A stretch of DNA of 64,000 bases from Sipunculus nudus (lineage: Eukaryota; Annelida; Sipuncula; Golfingiida; Sipunculidae): assembly GCA_026874595.1 (NCBI GenBank), contig CM049310.1:4650001-4714000 (forward strand), read 5' to 3'. Position numbers and translations under genes: made by a program. Below the pieces are notes generated by a model. The model was not told where the DNA came from. It ran no database searches and was given only the letters and a program-made list of their open reading frames with translations. Shown here one piece after another: positions 22,012 to 35,578 of the stretch; positions within the stretch are counted from its first letter, which is position 1; each line of letters opens with the position of its first letter.

Positions 22012-24790
22012 GCCAATAGGGAAAGAACATGAATGATATTGGGGTCACAAGGTCAAAGTTCATGGTCACAGGCGCCATCTGTCCACATATTTTTTTCAAG
22101 ATGATAACTCCAGGTTAGAATGAAATATTGGTTTCACACTTAACTAATATATGGGCTACCAATAAAGTAATAACTCTGTTGATTTTTGGGTCATGAGATC
22201 AAAGGTCAGGGTCACAGGATCTACTTCTTTAAAAAGATTGTGGATGCATTTAAAGCAAATCATTTCATCACAAATCTTTCATTTTCAAGATGTGGTGCAC
22301 CTGCCAAAAGGGAAAGATTCTTTTTGATTTGGGGGCCTCAAGGTCAAAGGTCAAGGTAACAGGGCTCATCCATTCACAAATTAGTTTATTGATGATAACT
22401 CCAGTTTGGGTAGACAGATTGGCTTGGAACTTGATCACAGGGCCCATATTTAGAAAAAGCTACTAAACATATCCTTTTAGACAAATTCAGCTGAGTGACG
22501 AGACCCATATGGGTCCCTAGTTATATAAGCCATATTGTTCTCGCTCTAATATATTGTACTGGATTTAATGACTTTTGCTTTAAATCTGGCTTTCGATGTC
22601 ATGTTTTTTTTCTTTTCTTTTTAATTCATTACGGGGAAACACCCGTGGGAAAATAAAAGAATACGTTATCATGTTACCGTTTCGAAAAATATCGGTACGC
22701 TATCCTAACCCTGCTGAATATTGTTATTATAAAAAAATTGTTGATTGATATTCAAGTACAACTCACCATGGAATTATATGACATATTGGTGACATAAAGC
22801 AATGAATATGTAGTTCTGCGCAGTTCTGAACTACGGTAGCAGATGTTACGAAATATACAACCTATCGCATATCATCTGCACCTGACGAAGCTCTTTTTAA
22901 TTCATCAAGAGGGGGGGAAATGATTCCGGTTATGATCAGGGAGGAGAGAATATGCGTTGTTTAAATGTTATGCCCAATCATATAGCCGTAAGTGTTCTAT
23001 TAAAGCGAGAGCCTGCACTGTTAGGCATCTTTGGTACCCACAAGCACCTGCTGTACGCTGTAATTCGGTGCAACAAGTACAATAACCCCGTAAAACTCAT
23101 TAAATGTACAAACAAGAAAAAACAAAACCTAAACAAAATACGCGGGCCCACATGCGACCTTTCCACACTTCTTACTCAGCAATTTACGGTAAATAAAACA
23201 CGCGCTGTTCGCTGTCAAAGGAATCCGAGATTGTTTACGGTAGAGAGTGGTCTGGCTGAAGCGAACTTTTCCCGCCTTTCCCACGCAGACGGTTTGCACA
23301 ATGAATAAAAACCATTGTTTATTTTCTTGTAACCGATACGACCTATTGAAGAGTGTGATCGCGTGTGTGTGGCCCAGTTTACCAGGCAAATGTTTTGACT
23401 GCGTAAGCACGCTCTTGTCCTCTTTCTCGAAACGATCTATGGTCCCTTCCAGTGCGGATGGCCTAAATATTTATTCCATGGGTTGTTTGCACCTATTCAC
23501 CCAAACTTAATACATGGATGATTAAATAACCATTTAAATACCTCATTAATCAAGAATTACAGATACGCTTGAAACTATAACGTATGAATATTTTTATTTG
23601 AGCAAAACAAAAAATATTCTAACCAAAATATATGTATATTACAGAAAACCAACAAGCAGAAAACGCGGGTGTAGAGACAAAAGCGACATGTTGTGATGCG
23701 AGCACCGCTAGACTTATATACGTCCTGTATGCCTTCTGACCTGTGTCCTCTTTATATATTCACCTATTTTGCAGGCGATTCAACCCGGATGAATTACTTT
23801 ATTTGCATAACATTCATAATGAATTTCATCCAAACTCATAAAATTCCTAGTTATTGCAGCAATACCACAACGAAGTCTGATCTCTTACCTAATTTAATAT
23901 GCGATGATTTTGCCGAGAATTGAAATCAGGTGAAAAACTATTGATAAATATTGATAGCGAGTTTCATAAAAAAAAATCATGACATTTCTGGTAAGTCATC
24001 AGGGCGACACCAAATTGTGGGGACCTCTGACCTCTTTAAATATCCCTGGATTCTGCCGAAATCAAACTCAAGCAACAAATATTATATTAAATATTTAAAG
24101 TGAGTTCTCTCAAAATCTATCATATTCCTGGTACGTTATCGCGGTGACACCACAAAGCATCCTGGTACCCAGGGTGACATCTGTGACCTCAGAGATCTGA
24201 CCTCATTAAATATGCGTCGAGCGAGACAATCTATTGGTTAGTATTTTTTGATGGTTTCATAAAAATCCGTCAAATATGTGGTACGTACGCGTTATCGCGG
24301 CGACACCAAGGGTTAAGGAACGACCAGACGGACGGTGCCCTTACTAAATTTATGAACAGTTTTAGACCAGTCTTTATACAAGAAATATAAATTTTTGACG
24401 AATTGTTAAATTTTTTTAGTACTTTTCTATATGTGATGGTTCTATATGTAAAAGCTCTAGGACTTTCATAAGAAGTTATGTAAAAATGAAGCATTTAGGT
24501 CTTTCAAATTTCATAATAGATCCAGACAACGTCAAATCTCTTGTTACTGATAAACCTGTTGTTAAACATTGATAGCGTTAAATTGCACACACGTTTAAAA
24601 TCGCTATATTGAAGGTCATCATTGATAAACAAACCTTAAATACCTAAAAAATATGAAAAAAATATAACAGTGTATATTTCCCCGGGAAAAAAGTGTAAGT
24701 CTAATAATTTTGAACAGGAAAAGAATTCCAGTACCGCATGCAGGTTATACTTTGATCTTGCGCAATCTGTCGAATAACCAGCACTTACAG
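22012..24790 (+). repeat. U segment, unit 2
   Basis: Same as unit 1 plus about 310 bp (22257-22565) that completes the dispersed repeat at its start. That block contains AAGGTCAAAGGTCAAGGT and a terminus GAGTGACGAGACCCATATGG followed by GTCCC, with a perfect GACCCATATGGGTC palindrome. The three GACACC modules lie at about 23960-24340. No gene recognised. Confidence 0.85.
22257..22565 (+). repeat. block present in units 2 and 3, deleted in unit 1
   Basis: Unit 1 reads TTTAAAGCCAAATAATGAC across this position, where unit 2 has this extra block between TTTAAAGC and TTTAATGAC. Short AAAT homology at the ends fits a deletion in unit 1. An equivalent block is in unit 3 at about 32596-32905. Confidence 0.85.
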
Positions 24791-24982
24791 CAGGCACATC
24801 TGGTGACCCGTGATTTCCAAGTACCAAAATAGCAGTAACAATCATCATTTCCAAAGCGCATGCGCATGACAGTCCTTCTGGTCGTCTGCTTACATGCTTA
24901 GCGCGGGTTCTGTGAGCCAGGATTAATGGGTCTGTCATGTGTAACAATATCCTAGTATATGCAAAACCCTGTGACTTCGACA

Positions 24983-25413
24983 CAGTGGCGTCAATTTACC
25001 TTCCAGGGTGGGGGGGATGACTCGCAATGGGGGGGGGGGGGGATGACAGGTGCGGAGGGTAGTCAAAATTGGGATAAAACAGACATGTTTATACATATAT
25101 ATATATATATTATATATAAATATATACATGCCTTTTATCGCCGTGTGACATATCAAATATATATATCAATTAAGTATAAGGTTTTAAAAAATAAGGTATA
25201 TGTTAATTCTAAACCATTTAGATATTAATATTTCATAGAAACCTTATAAATGGGACCAAAGTCTAAAATTCTGTTTATTTATATATTTCATTTAAAATAT
25301 ATAAATATTATTCTCTGAAAAGTGGGGGGGGGGGATGATTACATTGACCATCCCCCCTTGCCAAAAAGTGGGGGGATATATACCCCCCATCCCCCCCTAT
25401 ATTGACGCCCCTG
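24983..25413. mobile_element. hAT-like MITE with 8-bp target duplication
   Basis: The 431-bp insert starts CAGTGGCGTCAAT and ends ATTGACGCCCCTG, so the termini are 13-bp inverted repeats with one mismatch. The sequence CTTCGACA flanks both sides (24975-24982 and 25414-25421). CAG-initial termini plus 8-bp duplications are characteristic of the hAT superfamily. The interior is G-run- and AT-rich without coding capacity. Unit 3 lacks the insertion at the matching place (about 35303). Confidence 0.85.
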
Positions 25414-25463
25414 CTTCGACAGGAAGGTCACCTTTGGTACTTAACCATCGGAAATATAACATA

Positions 25464-25766
25464 ACAAATACTTTTAGGGGGGTGGGGTGGGGGGAGGGGG
25501 GAACAAACGGATCCAAACACTTAATTTCAGTCATCCCCAACAGATGTCGCTATCGCAGTTGGTATACGGTCTCGTGAAACAAAACTAGATACCGTTAATT
25601 AAGGTCAAGCAAACAAATACTTTTAGGGGGGTGGGGGGTGGGGGGGGGGGGGGGGGAAACGGATCCAAACACTTAATTTCAGTCATCCCCAACAAATGTC
25701 GCTATCGCAGTTGGAATACGGTCTCGTGAAACAAAACTAGATACCGTTAATTAAGGTCAAGCAAAC
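25464..25766 (+). repeat. 149-bp tandem duplication with poly-G tract
   Basis: The segment from ACAAATACTTTTAGGGGGG to AAGGTCAAGC occurs twice, offset by 149 bp. The copies differ mainly in the G-run and in CAGATGTCGC versus CAAATGTCGC. Unit 3 has a single copy (about 35349-35495). Confidence 0.92.
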
Positions 25767-26150
25767 TTATTACAAATCTCATTATATTATCATATAGGAC
25801 TTGCCTAGGATATATGTATGTAATAATATACATTTTATAAAAAAAAAATTTTTTTCTTTTTCCACACACACACACACACACACAAAACATGATCTGTTCT
25901 AAACCTTTTGGCACATCTGCGGCACTGTCAACTGGGCAGTGACGTCACCCACAGATTAATTCCCTGTGACTGAAAATTCTAGATCTCATCAAAAGCTGAG
26001 TATTTCTGACACTGTCAGTCCAAACTTTTCAGGGAAGAATAAAAAAATGCTAGATTTAAGTAATTTCTAAATTTTGCCTGTGACGTAACACTTAGGCAAG
26101 CCTAACGCATCAGGGGCCCTGTCTCCGTTCTGGATGGAATGCGCAATACA

Positions 26151-29100
26151 CATAACACCGCCACGTACTATTACGTTTACCTCACCTTCATTATAACACC
26201 ACCACGTGCTATTAGGTTTACCTCACCTTCATTATAACACCACCACGTGCTATAAGGTTGACCTCACCTTCATTATAACACCACCACGTGCTATTAGGTT
26301 GACCTCACCTTCATTATAACACCACCACGTGCTATTAGGTTGACCTCACCTTCATTATAACACCATCACATGCTATTGGGTTTACCTCACCTTCATTATA
26401 ACACCACCACATGCTATAATTTTTCCTCAACTTCATTATAACACCACCACATGCTATAAGTTTTCCTCACCTTCATTATAACACCACCACGTGCTATTAG
26501 GTTTACCTCACCTTCATTATAACACCAACAAGTGCTATAAGGTTGACCTCACCTTCATTATAACACCACCACGTGCTATAAGGTTGACCTCACCTTCATT
26601 ATAACACCACCACGTGCTATTAGGTTGACCTCACCTTCATTACAACACCACCATGTGCTATTAGGTTGACCTCACCTTCATTATAACACCACCATGTGCT
26701 ATTAGGTAGACCTCACCTTCATTATAACACCAACAAGTGCTATTAGGTTGACCTCACCTTCATTATAACACCACCATGTGCTATTAGGTTTACCTCACCT
26801 TCATTACAACACCACCATGTGCTATTAGGTCGACCTCACCTTCATTACAACACCACTATGTGCTATTAGGTTGACCTCACCTTCATTACAACACCACCAT
26901 GTGCTAGTAGGTTGACCTCGCCTTCATTACAACACCACCATGTGCTATTAGGTTGACCTCGCCTTCATTATAACACCACCACGTGCTATTAGGTTGACCT
27001 CACCTTCATTATAACACCACCATGTGCTATTAGGTTGAACTCACCTTCATTATAACACCACCACGTGCTATTAGGTTGACCTCACCTTCATTATAACACC
27101 ACCACATGCTATTAAGTTTACCTCACCTTCATTATAACACCACCACATGCTATAAGTTTTCCTCACCTTCATTATAACACCACCACATGCTATAAGTTTT
27201 CCTCACCTTCATTATAACACCACCACGTGCTATTAGGTTTACCTCACCTTCATTATAACACCAACAAGTGCTATTAGGTTGACCTCACCTTCATTATAAC
27301 ACCACCACGTGCTATAAGGTTGACCTCACCTTCATTATAACACCACCACGTGCTATTTGGTTGACCTCACCTTCATTGCAACACCACCATGTGCTATTAG
27401 GTTGACCTCACCTTCATTATAACACCACCATGTGCTATTAGGTTGACCTCACCTTCATTATAACACCAAAAAGTGCTATTAGGTTGACCTCACCTTCATT
27501 ATAACACCACCATGTGCTATTAGGTTTACCTCACCTTCATTACAACACCACCATGTGCTATTAGGTTGACCTCACCTTCATTACAACACCACCATGTGCT
27601 ATTAGGTTGACCTCACCTTCATTACAACACCACCATGTGCTATTAGGTTGACCTCACCTTCGTTATAACACCACCACGTGTTATTAGGTTTACCTCACCT
27701 TCATTATAACACCACCACGTGCTATTAGGTTGACCTCACCTTCATTATAACACCACCACGTGCTATTAGGTTGACCTCACCTTCATTACAACACCACCAT
27801 GTGCTATTAGGTTGACCTCACCTTCATTATAACACCACCACGTGCTATTAGGTTTAACTCACCTTCATTACAACACCACCACGTGCTATTAGGTTGACCT
27901 CGCACTCATTATTATAACACCACCACGTGCTATTAGGTTGACTTACCTTTATTATAACACCACCACGTGCTATTAGGTTGACCTCACCTTCATTACAACA
28001 CCACCACGTGCTATTTGGTTTAACTCACCTTCATTACAACACCACCACGTGCTATTAGGTTGACCTCGCCTTCATTATTATAACACCACCACGTGCTATT
28101 AGGTTGACCTCACCTTCATTATAACACCACCACGTGCTATTAGGTTGACCTCACCTTCATTATAACACCACCACGTGCTTTAAGGTTTAACTCACCTTCA
28201 TTACAACACCACCACGTGCTATTAGGTTGACCTCGCCTTCATTATTATAACACCACCACGTGCTATTAGGTTGACCTTACCTTTATTATAACACCAACAC
28301 GTGCTATTAGGTTGACCTCACCTTCATTACAACACCACCACGTGCTATTAGGTTTAACTCACCTTCATTACAACACCACCACGTGCTATTAGGTTGACCT
28401 CACCTTCATTACAACACCACCATGTGCTATTAGGTTGACCTCACCTTCGATATAACACCACCACGTGCTATTAGGTTTAACTCACCTTCATTACAACACC
28501 ACCACGTGCTATTAGGTTGACCTCGCCTTCATTATTATAACACCACCACGTGCTATTAGGTTGACCTTACCTTTATTATAACACCACCACGTGCTATTAG
28601 GTTGACCTCACCTTCATTACAACACCACCACGTGCTATTAGGTTTAACTCACCTTCATTACAACACCACCACGTGCTATTGGGTTGACCTTACCTTCATT
28701 ATTATAACACCATCACGTGCTCTTAGGTTGACCTCACCTTTATTATAACACCACCACGTGCTATTAGGTTGACCTCACCTTCATTACAACACCACCACGT
28801 GCTATTAGGTTGACCTCACCTTCATTACAACACCACCACGTGCTATTAGGTTTAACTCACCTTCATTACAACACCACCATGTGCTATTAGGTTGACCTCA
28901 CCTTCATTACAACACCACCACGTGCTATTAGGTTTAACTCACCTTCATTACAACACCACCACGTGCTATTAGGTTTAACTCACCTTCATTACAACACCAC
29001 CACGTGCTATTAGGTTTAACTCACCTTCATTATAACACCACCACGTGCTATTAGGTTTAACTCACCTTCATTACAACACCACCACGTGCTATTAGGTTGA

Positions 29101-30148
29101 CCTCGCCTTCATTATTATAACACCACCACGTGCTATTAGGTTGACCTTACCTTTATTATAACACCACCACGTGCTATTAGGTTGACCTCACCTTCATTAC
29201 AACACCACCACGTGCTATTAGGTTGACCTCACCTTCATTAAAACACCACCACGTGCTATTAGGTTTAACTCACCTTCATTACAACACCACCATGTGCTAT
29301 TAGGTTGACCTCGCCTTCATTATTATAACACCACCACGTGCTATTAGGTTGACCTCACCTTCATTACAACACCAACCCATGCTATTAGGTTGACCTCACC
29401 TTCATTATAACATCACCACGTGCTATAAGGTTTAACTCACCTTCATTACAACACCACCACGTGCTATTAGGTTGACCTCGCCTTCATTATTATAACACCA
29501 CCACGTGCTATTAGGTTGACCTTACCTTTATTATAACACCACCACGTGCTATTAGGTTGACCTCACCTTCATTACAACACCACCACGTGCTATTAGGTTT
29601 AACTCACCTTCATTACAACACCACCATGTGCTATTAGGTTGACCTCGCCTTCATTATTATAACACCACCACGTGCTTTTAGGTTGACCTCACCTTCATTA
29701 TAACACCACCACGTGCTATTAGGTTGACCTCACCTTCATTATAACATCACCACGTGCTATAAGGTTTAACTCACCTTCATTACAACACCACCATGTGCCA
29801 TTAGGTTGACCTCACCTTCATTACAACACCACCATGTGCTATTAGGTTGACCTTACCTTCATTATTATAACACCATCACGTGCTATTAGGTTGACCTCAC
29901 CTTCATTATAACATCACCACGTGCTATAAGGTTTAACTCACCTTCATTACAACACCACCATGTGCTATTAGGTTGACCTCACCTTCATTATTATAACACC
30001 ACCACGTGCTATTAGGTTGACCTTGCCTTCATTATTATAACACCATCACGTGCTATTAGGTTGACCTCACCTTCATTATAACACCACCACGTGCTATTAG
30101 GTTTACCTCACCTTCAACACCACCACGTGCTATTAGGTTGACCTTACC
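26151..30148 (+). repeat. 41-bp satellite array 2, about 97 monomers
   Basis: Same monomer family as array 1. The left third has CATGTG, CACATG and AACAAGTG variants, and a block of about 18 monomers is repeated with an offset near 736 bp (CCAACAAGTG at 26525 and 27261). From about 27850 to 29900 a higher-order pattern appears. TTTAACTCACC, GACCTCGCC-CATTATTATAAC (a 3-bp longer unit), GACCTTACCTTTATTA and GACCTCACC units follow each other in a cycle of roughly four monomers. Confidence 0.96.
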
Positions 30149-32350
30149 TCAGAGGGGAGCTTTGGGGGCTGAAGACCCCCCCCCCCCCCAAAGTTGTAAA
30201 CATTGTTATCATTTTTTATCAGAGAAGATTTTCTTCACATTATTTATTCAGTTGCCGTCATACAAATCACCCTTTCAACTGAAAAACAAAAGTTGAAAAC
30301 CCAAGGAATCGTTAGGAGAGACGGATGTTTTCACCAGGATCAGGCATCTTTTTATTTCCCCGCCGTTAGGAGAGAGGACTACTAAAATGGTCCGCGTCTG
30401 TCATTCTCTCCGTCCTTTCGTTCGTCTGTCCTTCAATCCGTCCCTCCGTCCTGCACCATCACTGATACCACACATTACTAGTTAAACATATGGCCCGGGA
30501 CCATGGTGGCCCTAGGTCCTTGTTGTATTTTTAAATAATTGATTAGGCATTTTCCAACATTGGTTATAGACATTAACAAAGGACCCATGGGTCATGACGC
30601 TCAGCCGACTGACATGTTGATAAAATGTCCTTGCACAGATAACCAATTAAGATAGGTGGAATCACTGTTAATGCATATTAGCTTAAGTTCATCAAGACCC
30701 ATAAGCACGACACATTTGATGACAATCAAACCAGCCTTTCATGAGGAATCTGGCAATTTGTGTGTTTTTTGCATTATTTCCTGGGTGGTCAAACATACCC
30801 CAAAACTCTGAGAATATAGGTCACTGTGACCCAATTTCAGGTTTCTGGGGAGAACTTTTGAGGAACTCTCAGGATGTCAAGTTAGAAGATTCTGGGCCCC
30901 ATGGATATCATTTGTGCTCTACTTTGGTATCAAATTTTCAATTTGGGGGGGCGGGGGGGGGGGGTACTTCTGAGCCTAATAGCTCAGACAATATGGGTGA
31001 CAGAGACCTAATTTCGGGTTTTGAAGGAGACTTTTCATGGGTCTCCCAGCATGTCAAGATAGAAGATTCTAGGTCTAGTTGTAACGATTTGTGCCCTATT
31101 AACAGATGACGGCATCTTTTAAGGTCTCAAAATAGAGAAAAAAATCGTATAAAATAATAATAATACAGGTGGCGCAGCCAGTCTGCAGAAACTGATGAAA
31201 CACTCCATTTTTAATATCCATGCAAAGAATCATGGTGATCAATGCATTAGTTGTTCAGATACTTGAGCTTTTGTATCAATTTTTTCATTATTCCGGGGGG
31301 TGCTTCGGAGCCCCATAGCTTGAAGAATATGGGTAACAGAGACCAAATCCCAGGTTTCCAAGAAGACTTTTTATGGATTTCTCAGGATGTAAAGTGAGAA
31401 GATTTAAGGTCCAGCGGTTACGATTTGTGCCCTGTTAACAGATGACGGCATCTTTTGAGTTCTCAAATAGAGAAAAAAATCGTAAAAAAATTTATGACAT
31501 ACAGGTGGCGCAACCAGTCTGCATAAACTGATGAAACACTCCATGATCAATAACCATGCAATGAATCATGGTGATCAATGCATTAGTTTTTCAGATATTT
31601 GAGCTCTTGTATCAATTTTTTCATTATACTGGGGGCTACTCCGGAGCCCCATAGCTTGAAGAATATGGATAACGGAGACCTAATTCCAGGTTTCCAAGGA
31701 GATTTTTTCATGGACCTTTCTGGTTGTAAAGTTAGAAGATTCCAGGTCCATTGGTTACGATTTGTGCCATATTAACGGACAGACGGCCGGATGGCCGGAC
31801 GGTCGACGGACAAAGAGTGATCGCTATAGCTCAGATGACTTACAGTCAGCTGAGCTAAAAATTTCGATCTACATGATCTTTCAACCGTGGCTACCTCAAG
31901 CAATTCTCATGCAGTGTTTCAGCTGTCCTTGGGCTTGGACATCTTGCTTGTGAACATGATTGAGTGTTTGAATAAAAAAAACAAGCCTTTTTCACCTCTC
32001 TTTATCATAGAAATAAAAAATCATTAATGGTTTTACAAAACGTCAATATATTATCATTCAATTAAAAAAAATAAACAGTGTCTGAATATACATACAATAT
32101 AGCATTTGATTTTTAAGATAGGCAGTGGGAATTTATATGCCTCGTCATTAATAACATATTTGGGGGACTGATATTTTTGGCTGTATAAATCAGTTGGAAT
32201 TCTCAATGGGAACCTGTTTTGAAAATATTTGTCCTTGTCACTCTTTAAAAGAATAAAAAATGTACAAAATGGTACATGAAACTTGAGTAAACTGACAATG
32301 TTTAATACCTATAGCATCGTTTTATGGAAGATTTATTATCGATGTCAAAT
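30149..32350 (+). repeat. D segment, unit 2
   Basis: Near-identical to the D segment of unit 1: CCGT-rich arm at 30411-30452, four modules, ACGG-rich arm at 31779-31811. The terminal hairpin is perfect here: TAGCTCAG (31827-31834) pairs CTGAGCTA (31850-31857), followed by AAAA. Open frames such as 30741-31109 cross a poly-G tract whose length differs between units, so they are not conserved coding sequence. Confidence 0.85.
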
Positions 32351-35137
32351 GCCAATAGGGAAAGAACATGAATGATATTGGGGTCACAAGGTCAAAGTTC
32401 ATGGTCACAGGCGCCATCTGTTCACATATTTTTTTCAAGATGATAACTCCAGGTTAGAATGGAATATTGGTTTCACACTTAACTAATATATGGCCTACCA
32501 ATAAAGTAATAACTCTGTTGATTTTTGGGTCATGAGATCAAAGGTCAGGGTCACAGGATCTACTTCTTTAAAAAGATTGTGGATGCATTTAAAGCAAATC
32601 ATTTCATCACAAATCTTTCATTTTCAACATGTGGTGCACCTGCCAAAAGGGAAAGATTCTTTTTGATTTGGGGGCCTCAAGGTCAAAGGTCAAGGTAACA
32701 GGGCTCATCCATTCACAAATTAGTTTATTGATGATAACTCCAGTTTGGGTAGACAGATTGGCTTCGAACTTGATCACAGGGCCCATATTTAGAAAAAGCT
32801 ACTAAACATATCCTTTTAGACAAATTCAGCTGAGTGACGAGACCCATATGGGTCCCTAGTTATATAAGCCATATTGTTCTCGCTCTAATATATTGTACTG
32901 GATTTAATGACTTTTGCTTTAAATCTGGCTTTCGATGTCATGTTTTTTTCTTTTCTTTTTAATTCATCACGAGGAAACACCCGTGGGAAAATAAAAGAAT
33001 ACGTTATCATGTTACCGTTTCGCAAAATATCGGTACGCTATCCTAACCCTGCTGAATATTGTTATTATAAAAAAATTGTTGATTGATATTCAAGTACAAC
33101 TCACCATGGAATTATATGACATATTGGTGACATAAAGCAATGAATATGTAGTTCTGCGCAGTTCTGAACTACGGTAGCAGATGTTACGAAATATACAACC
33201 TATCGCATATCATCTGCACCTGACGAAGCTCATTTTAATTCATCAAGAGGGGGGGAAATGATTCCGGTTATGATCAGGGAGGAGAGAATATGCGTTGTTT
33301 AAATGTTATGCCCTATCATATAGCCGTAAGTGTTCAATTAAAGCGAGAGCCTGCACTGTGAGGCATCTTTGGTACCCACAAGCACCTGCTGTACGCTGTA
33401 ATTCGGTGCAACAAGTACAATAACCCCGTAAAACTCATTAAATGTACAAACAAGGAAAAACAAAACCTAAACAAAATACGCGGGCCCACATGCGCCCTTT
33501 CCACACTTCTTACTCAGCAATTTACGGTAAATAAAACACGCGCTTTTCGCTGTCAAAGGAATCCGAGATTGTTTACGGTAAAGAGTGGTCTGGCTGAAGC
33601 GAACTTTTCCCGCCTTTCCCACGCAGACGGTTTGCACAATGAATAAAAACCATTGTTTATTTTCTTGTAACCGATACGACCTATTGAAGAGTGTGATCGC
33701 GTGTGTGTGGCCCAGTTTACCAGGCAAATGTTTTGACTGCGTAAGCACGCTCTTGTCCTCTTTCTCGAAACGATCTATGGTCCCTTCCAGTGCGGATGGC
33801 CTAAATATTTATTCCATGGGTTGTTTGCACCTATTCACCCAAACTTAATACATGGATGATTAAATAACCATTTAAACACCTCATTAATCAAGAATTACAG
33901 ATACGCTTGAAACTATAACGTATGAATATTTTTATTTGAGCAAAACAAAAAATATTCTAACCAAAATATATGTATATTACAGAAAACCAACAAGCAGAAA
34001 ACGCGGGTGTAGAGACAAAAGCGACATGTTGTGATGCAAGCACCGCTAGACATATATACGTCCTGTATGCCTTCTGACCTGTGTCCTCTTTATATATTCA
34101 CCTATTTTGCAGGCGATTCAACCCGGATGAATTACTTTATTATATTATATTATGCATAACATTCATAATGAATTTCATCCAAACTCATAAAATTCCTAGT
34201 TATTGCAGCAATACCACAACGAAGTCTGATCTCTTACCTAATTTAATATGCGATGATTTTGCCGAGAATTGAAATCAGGCGAAAAACTATTGATAAATAT
34301 TCATAGCGAGTTTCATAAAAAAAATTCATGACATTTCTGGTAAGTCATCAGGACGACACCAAATTGTGGGGACCTCTGACCTCTTTAAATATCCCTGGAT
34401 TCTGCCGAAATCAAACTCAAGCAACAAATATTATATTAAATATTTAAAGTGAGTTCTCTCAAAATCTATCATATTCCTGGTACGTTATCGCGGTGACACC
34501 ACAAAGCATCCTGGTACCCAGGGTGACATCTGTGACCTCAGAGATCTGACCTCATTAAATATGCGTCGAGCGAGACAATCTATTGGTTAGTATTTTTGGA
34601 TGGTTTCATAAAAATCCGTCAGATATGTGGTACGTACGCGTTATCGCGGCGACACCAAGGGTTAAGGAACGACCAGACGGACGGTGCCCTTACTAAATTT
34701 ATGAACAGTTTTAGACCAGTCTTTTTACAAGAAATATAAATTTTTGACGAATTGTAAAATTTGTTTTAGTACTTTTCTATATGTGATGGTTCTATATGTA
34801 AAAGCTCTAGGACTTTCATAAGAAGTTATGTAAAAATGAAGCATTTAGGTCTTTCAAATTTCATTATAGATCCATTCAACGTCAGATCTCTTGTTACTGA
34901 TAAACCTGTTGTAAATTGTAGCGTTAAATTGCACACACATCTAAAATCGCTATATTGAAGGTCATCATTGATAAACAAACCTTAAATACCTAAAAAAATA
35001 TGAAAAAAATATATCAGTGTATATTTCCCCGGGAAAAAAGTGTAAGTCTAATAATTTTGAACAGGAAAAGAATTCCAGTACCGCATGCAGGTTATACTTC
35101 GATCTTGCGCAATCTGTCGAATAACCAGCACTTACAG
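32351..35137 (+). repeat. U segment, unit 3
   Basis: Collinear with unit 2 over its full length. It differs by scattered substitutions and a small expansion TATTATATTATATTATGC near 34140, where units 1 and 2 have a shorter tract. The GACACC modules are at about 34310-34670. No gene recognised. Confidence 0.85.
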
Positions 35138-35578
35138 CAGGCACATCTGGTGACCCATGATTTCCAAGTACCAAAATAGCAGTAACAATCATAATTTCCA
35201 AAGCGCATGCGCATGACAGTTCTTCTGGTCGTCTGCTTAGCGCGGGTTCTGTGAGCCAGCGTTAATGGGTCTGTCATGTGTAACAATATATATGCAAAAC
35301 CCTGTCACCTTCAGAGTTTTGGTACTTAATCATCGGAAATATAACATAACAAATACTTTTGGTGGAGGGGGGGGGGGGGGGGGGGACAAACGGATCCAAA
35401 CACTTAATTTCAGTCATCCCCAACAGATGTCGCTATCGCAGTTGGAATACGGTCTCGTGAAACAAAACTAGATACCGTTAATTAAGGTCAAGCAAACTTA
35501 TTACAAATCTCATTATATTATCATATAGGACTTGCCTAGGATATATGTATATATTAATATACATTTTATAAAAAAACT

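Larger units (their letters stand above)
24791..26150 (+). other. linker of unit 2
   Basis: Separates U from the satellite in units 2 and 3 only. It contains the hAT-like MITE (24983-25413), a 149-bp tandem duplication (25464-25766), a (CA)n tract at about 25863-25884 and a GTGACGTCAC palindrome at 25939-25948. It ends with GGATGGAATGCGCAATACAC at the array start, which is shared with unit 3. Confidence 0.85.
22012..32350 (+). repeat. tandem unit 2 of the segmental triplication
   Basis: Order: U (22012-24790), linker (24791-26150), satellite array (26151-30148), D (30149-32350). Outside the linker and array it is nearly identical to units 1 and 3 over about 5 kb, with the same order and orientation throughout. 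Confidence 0.93.
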
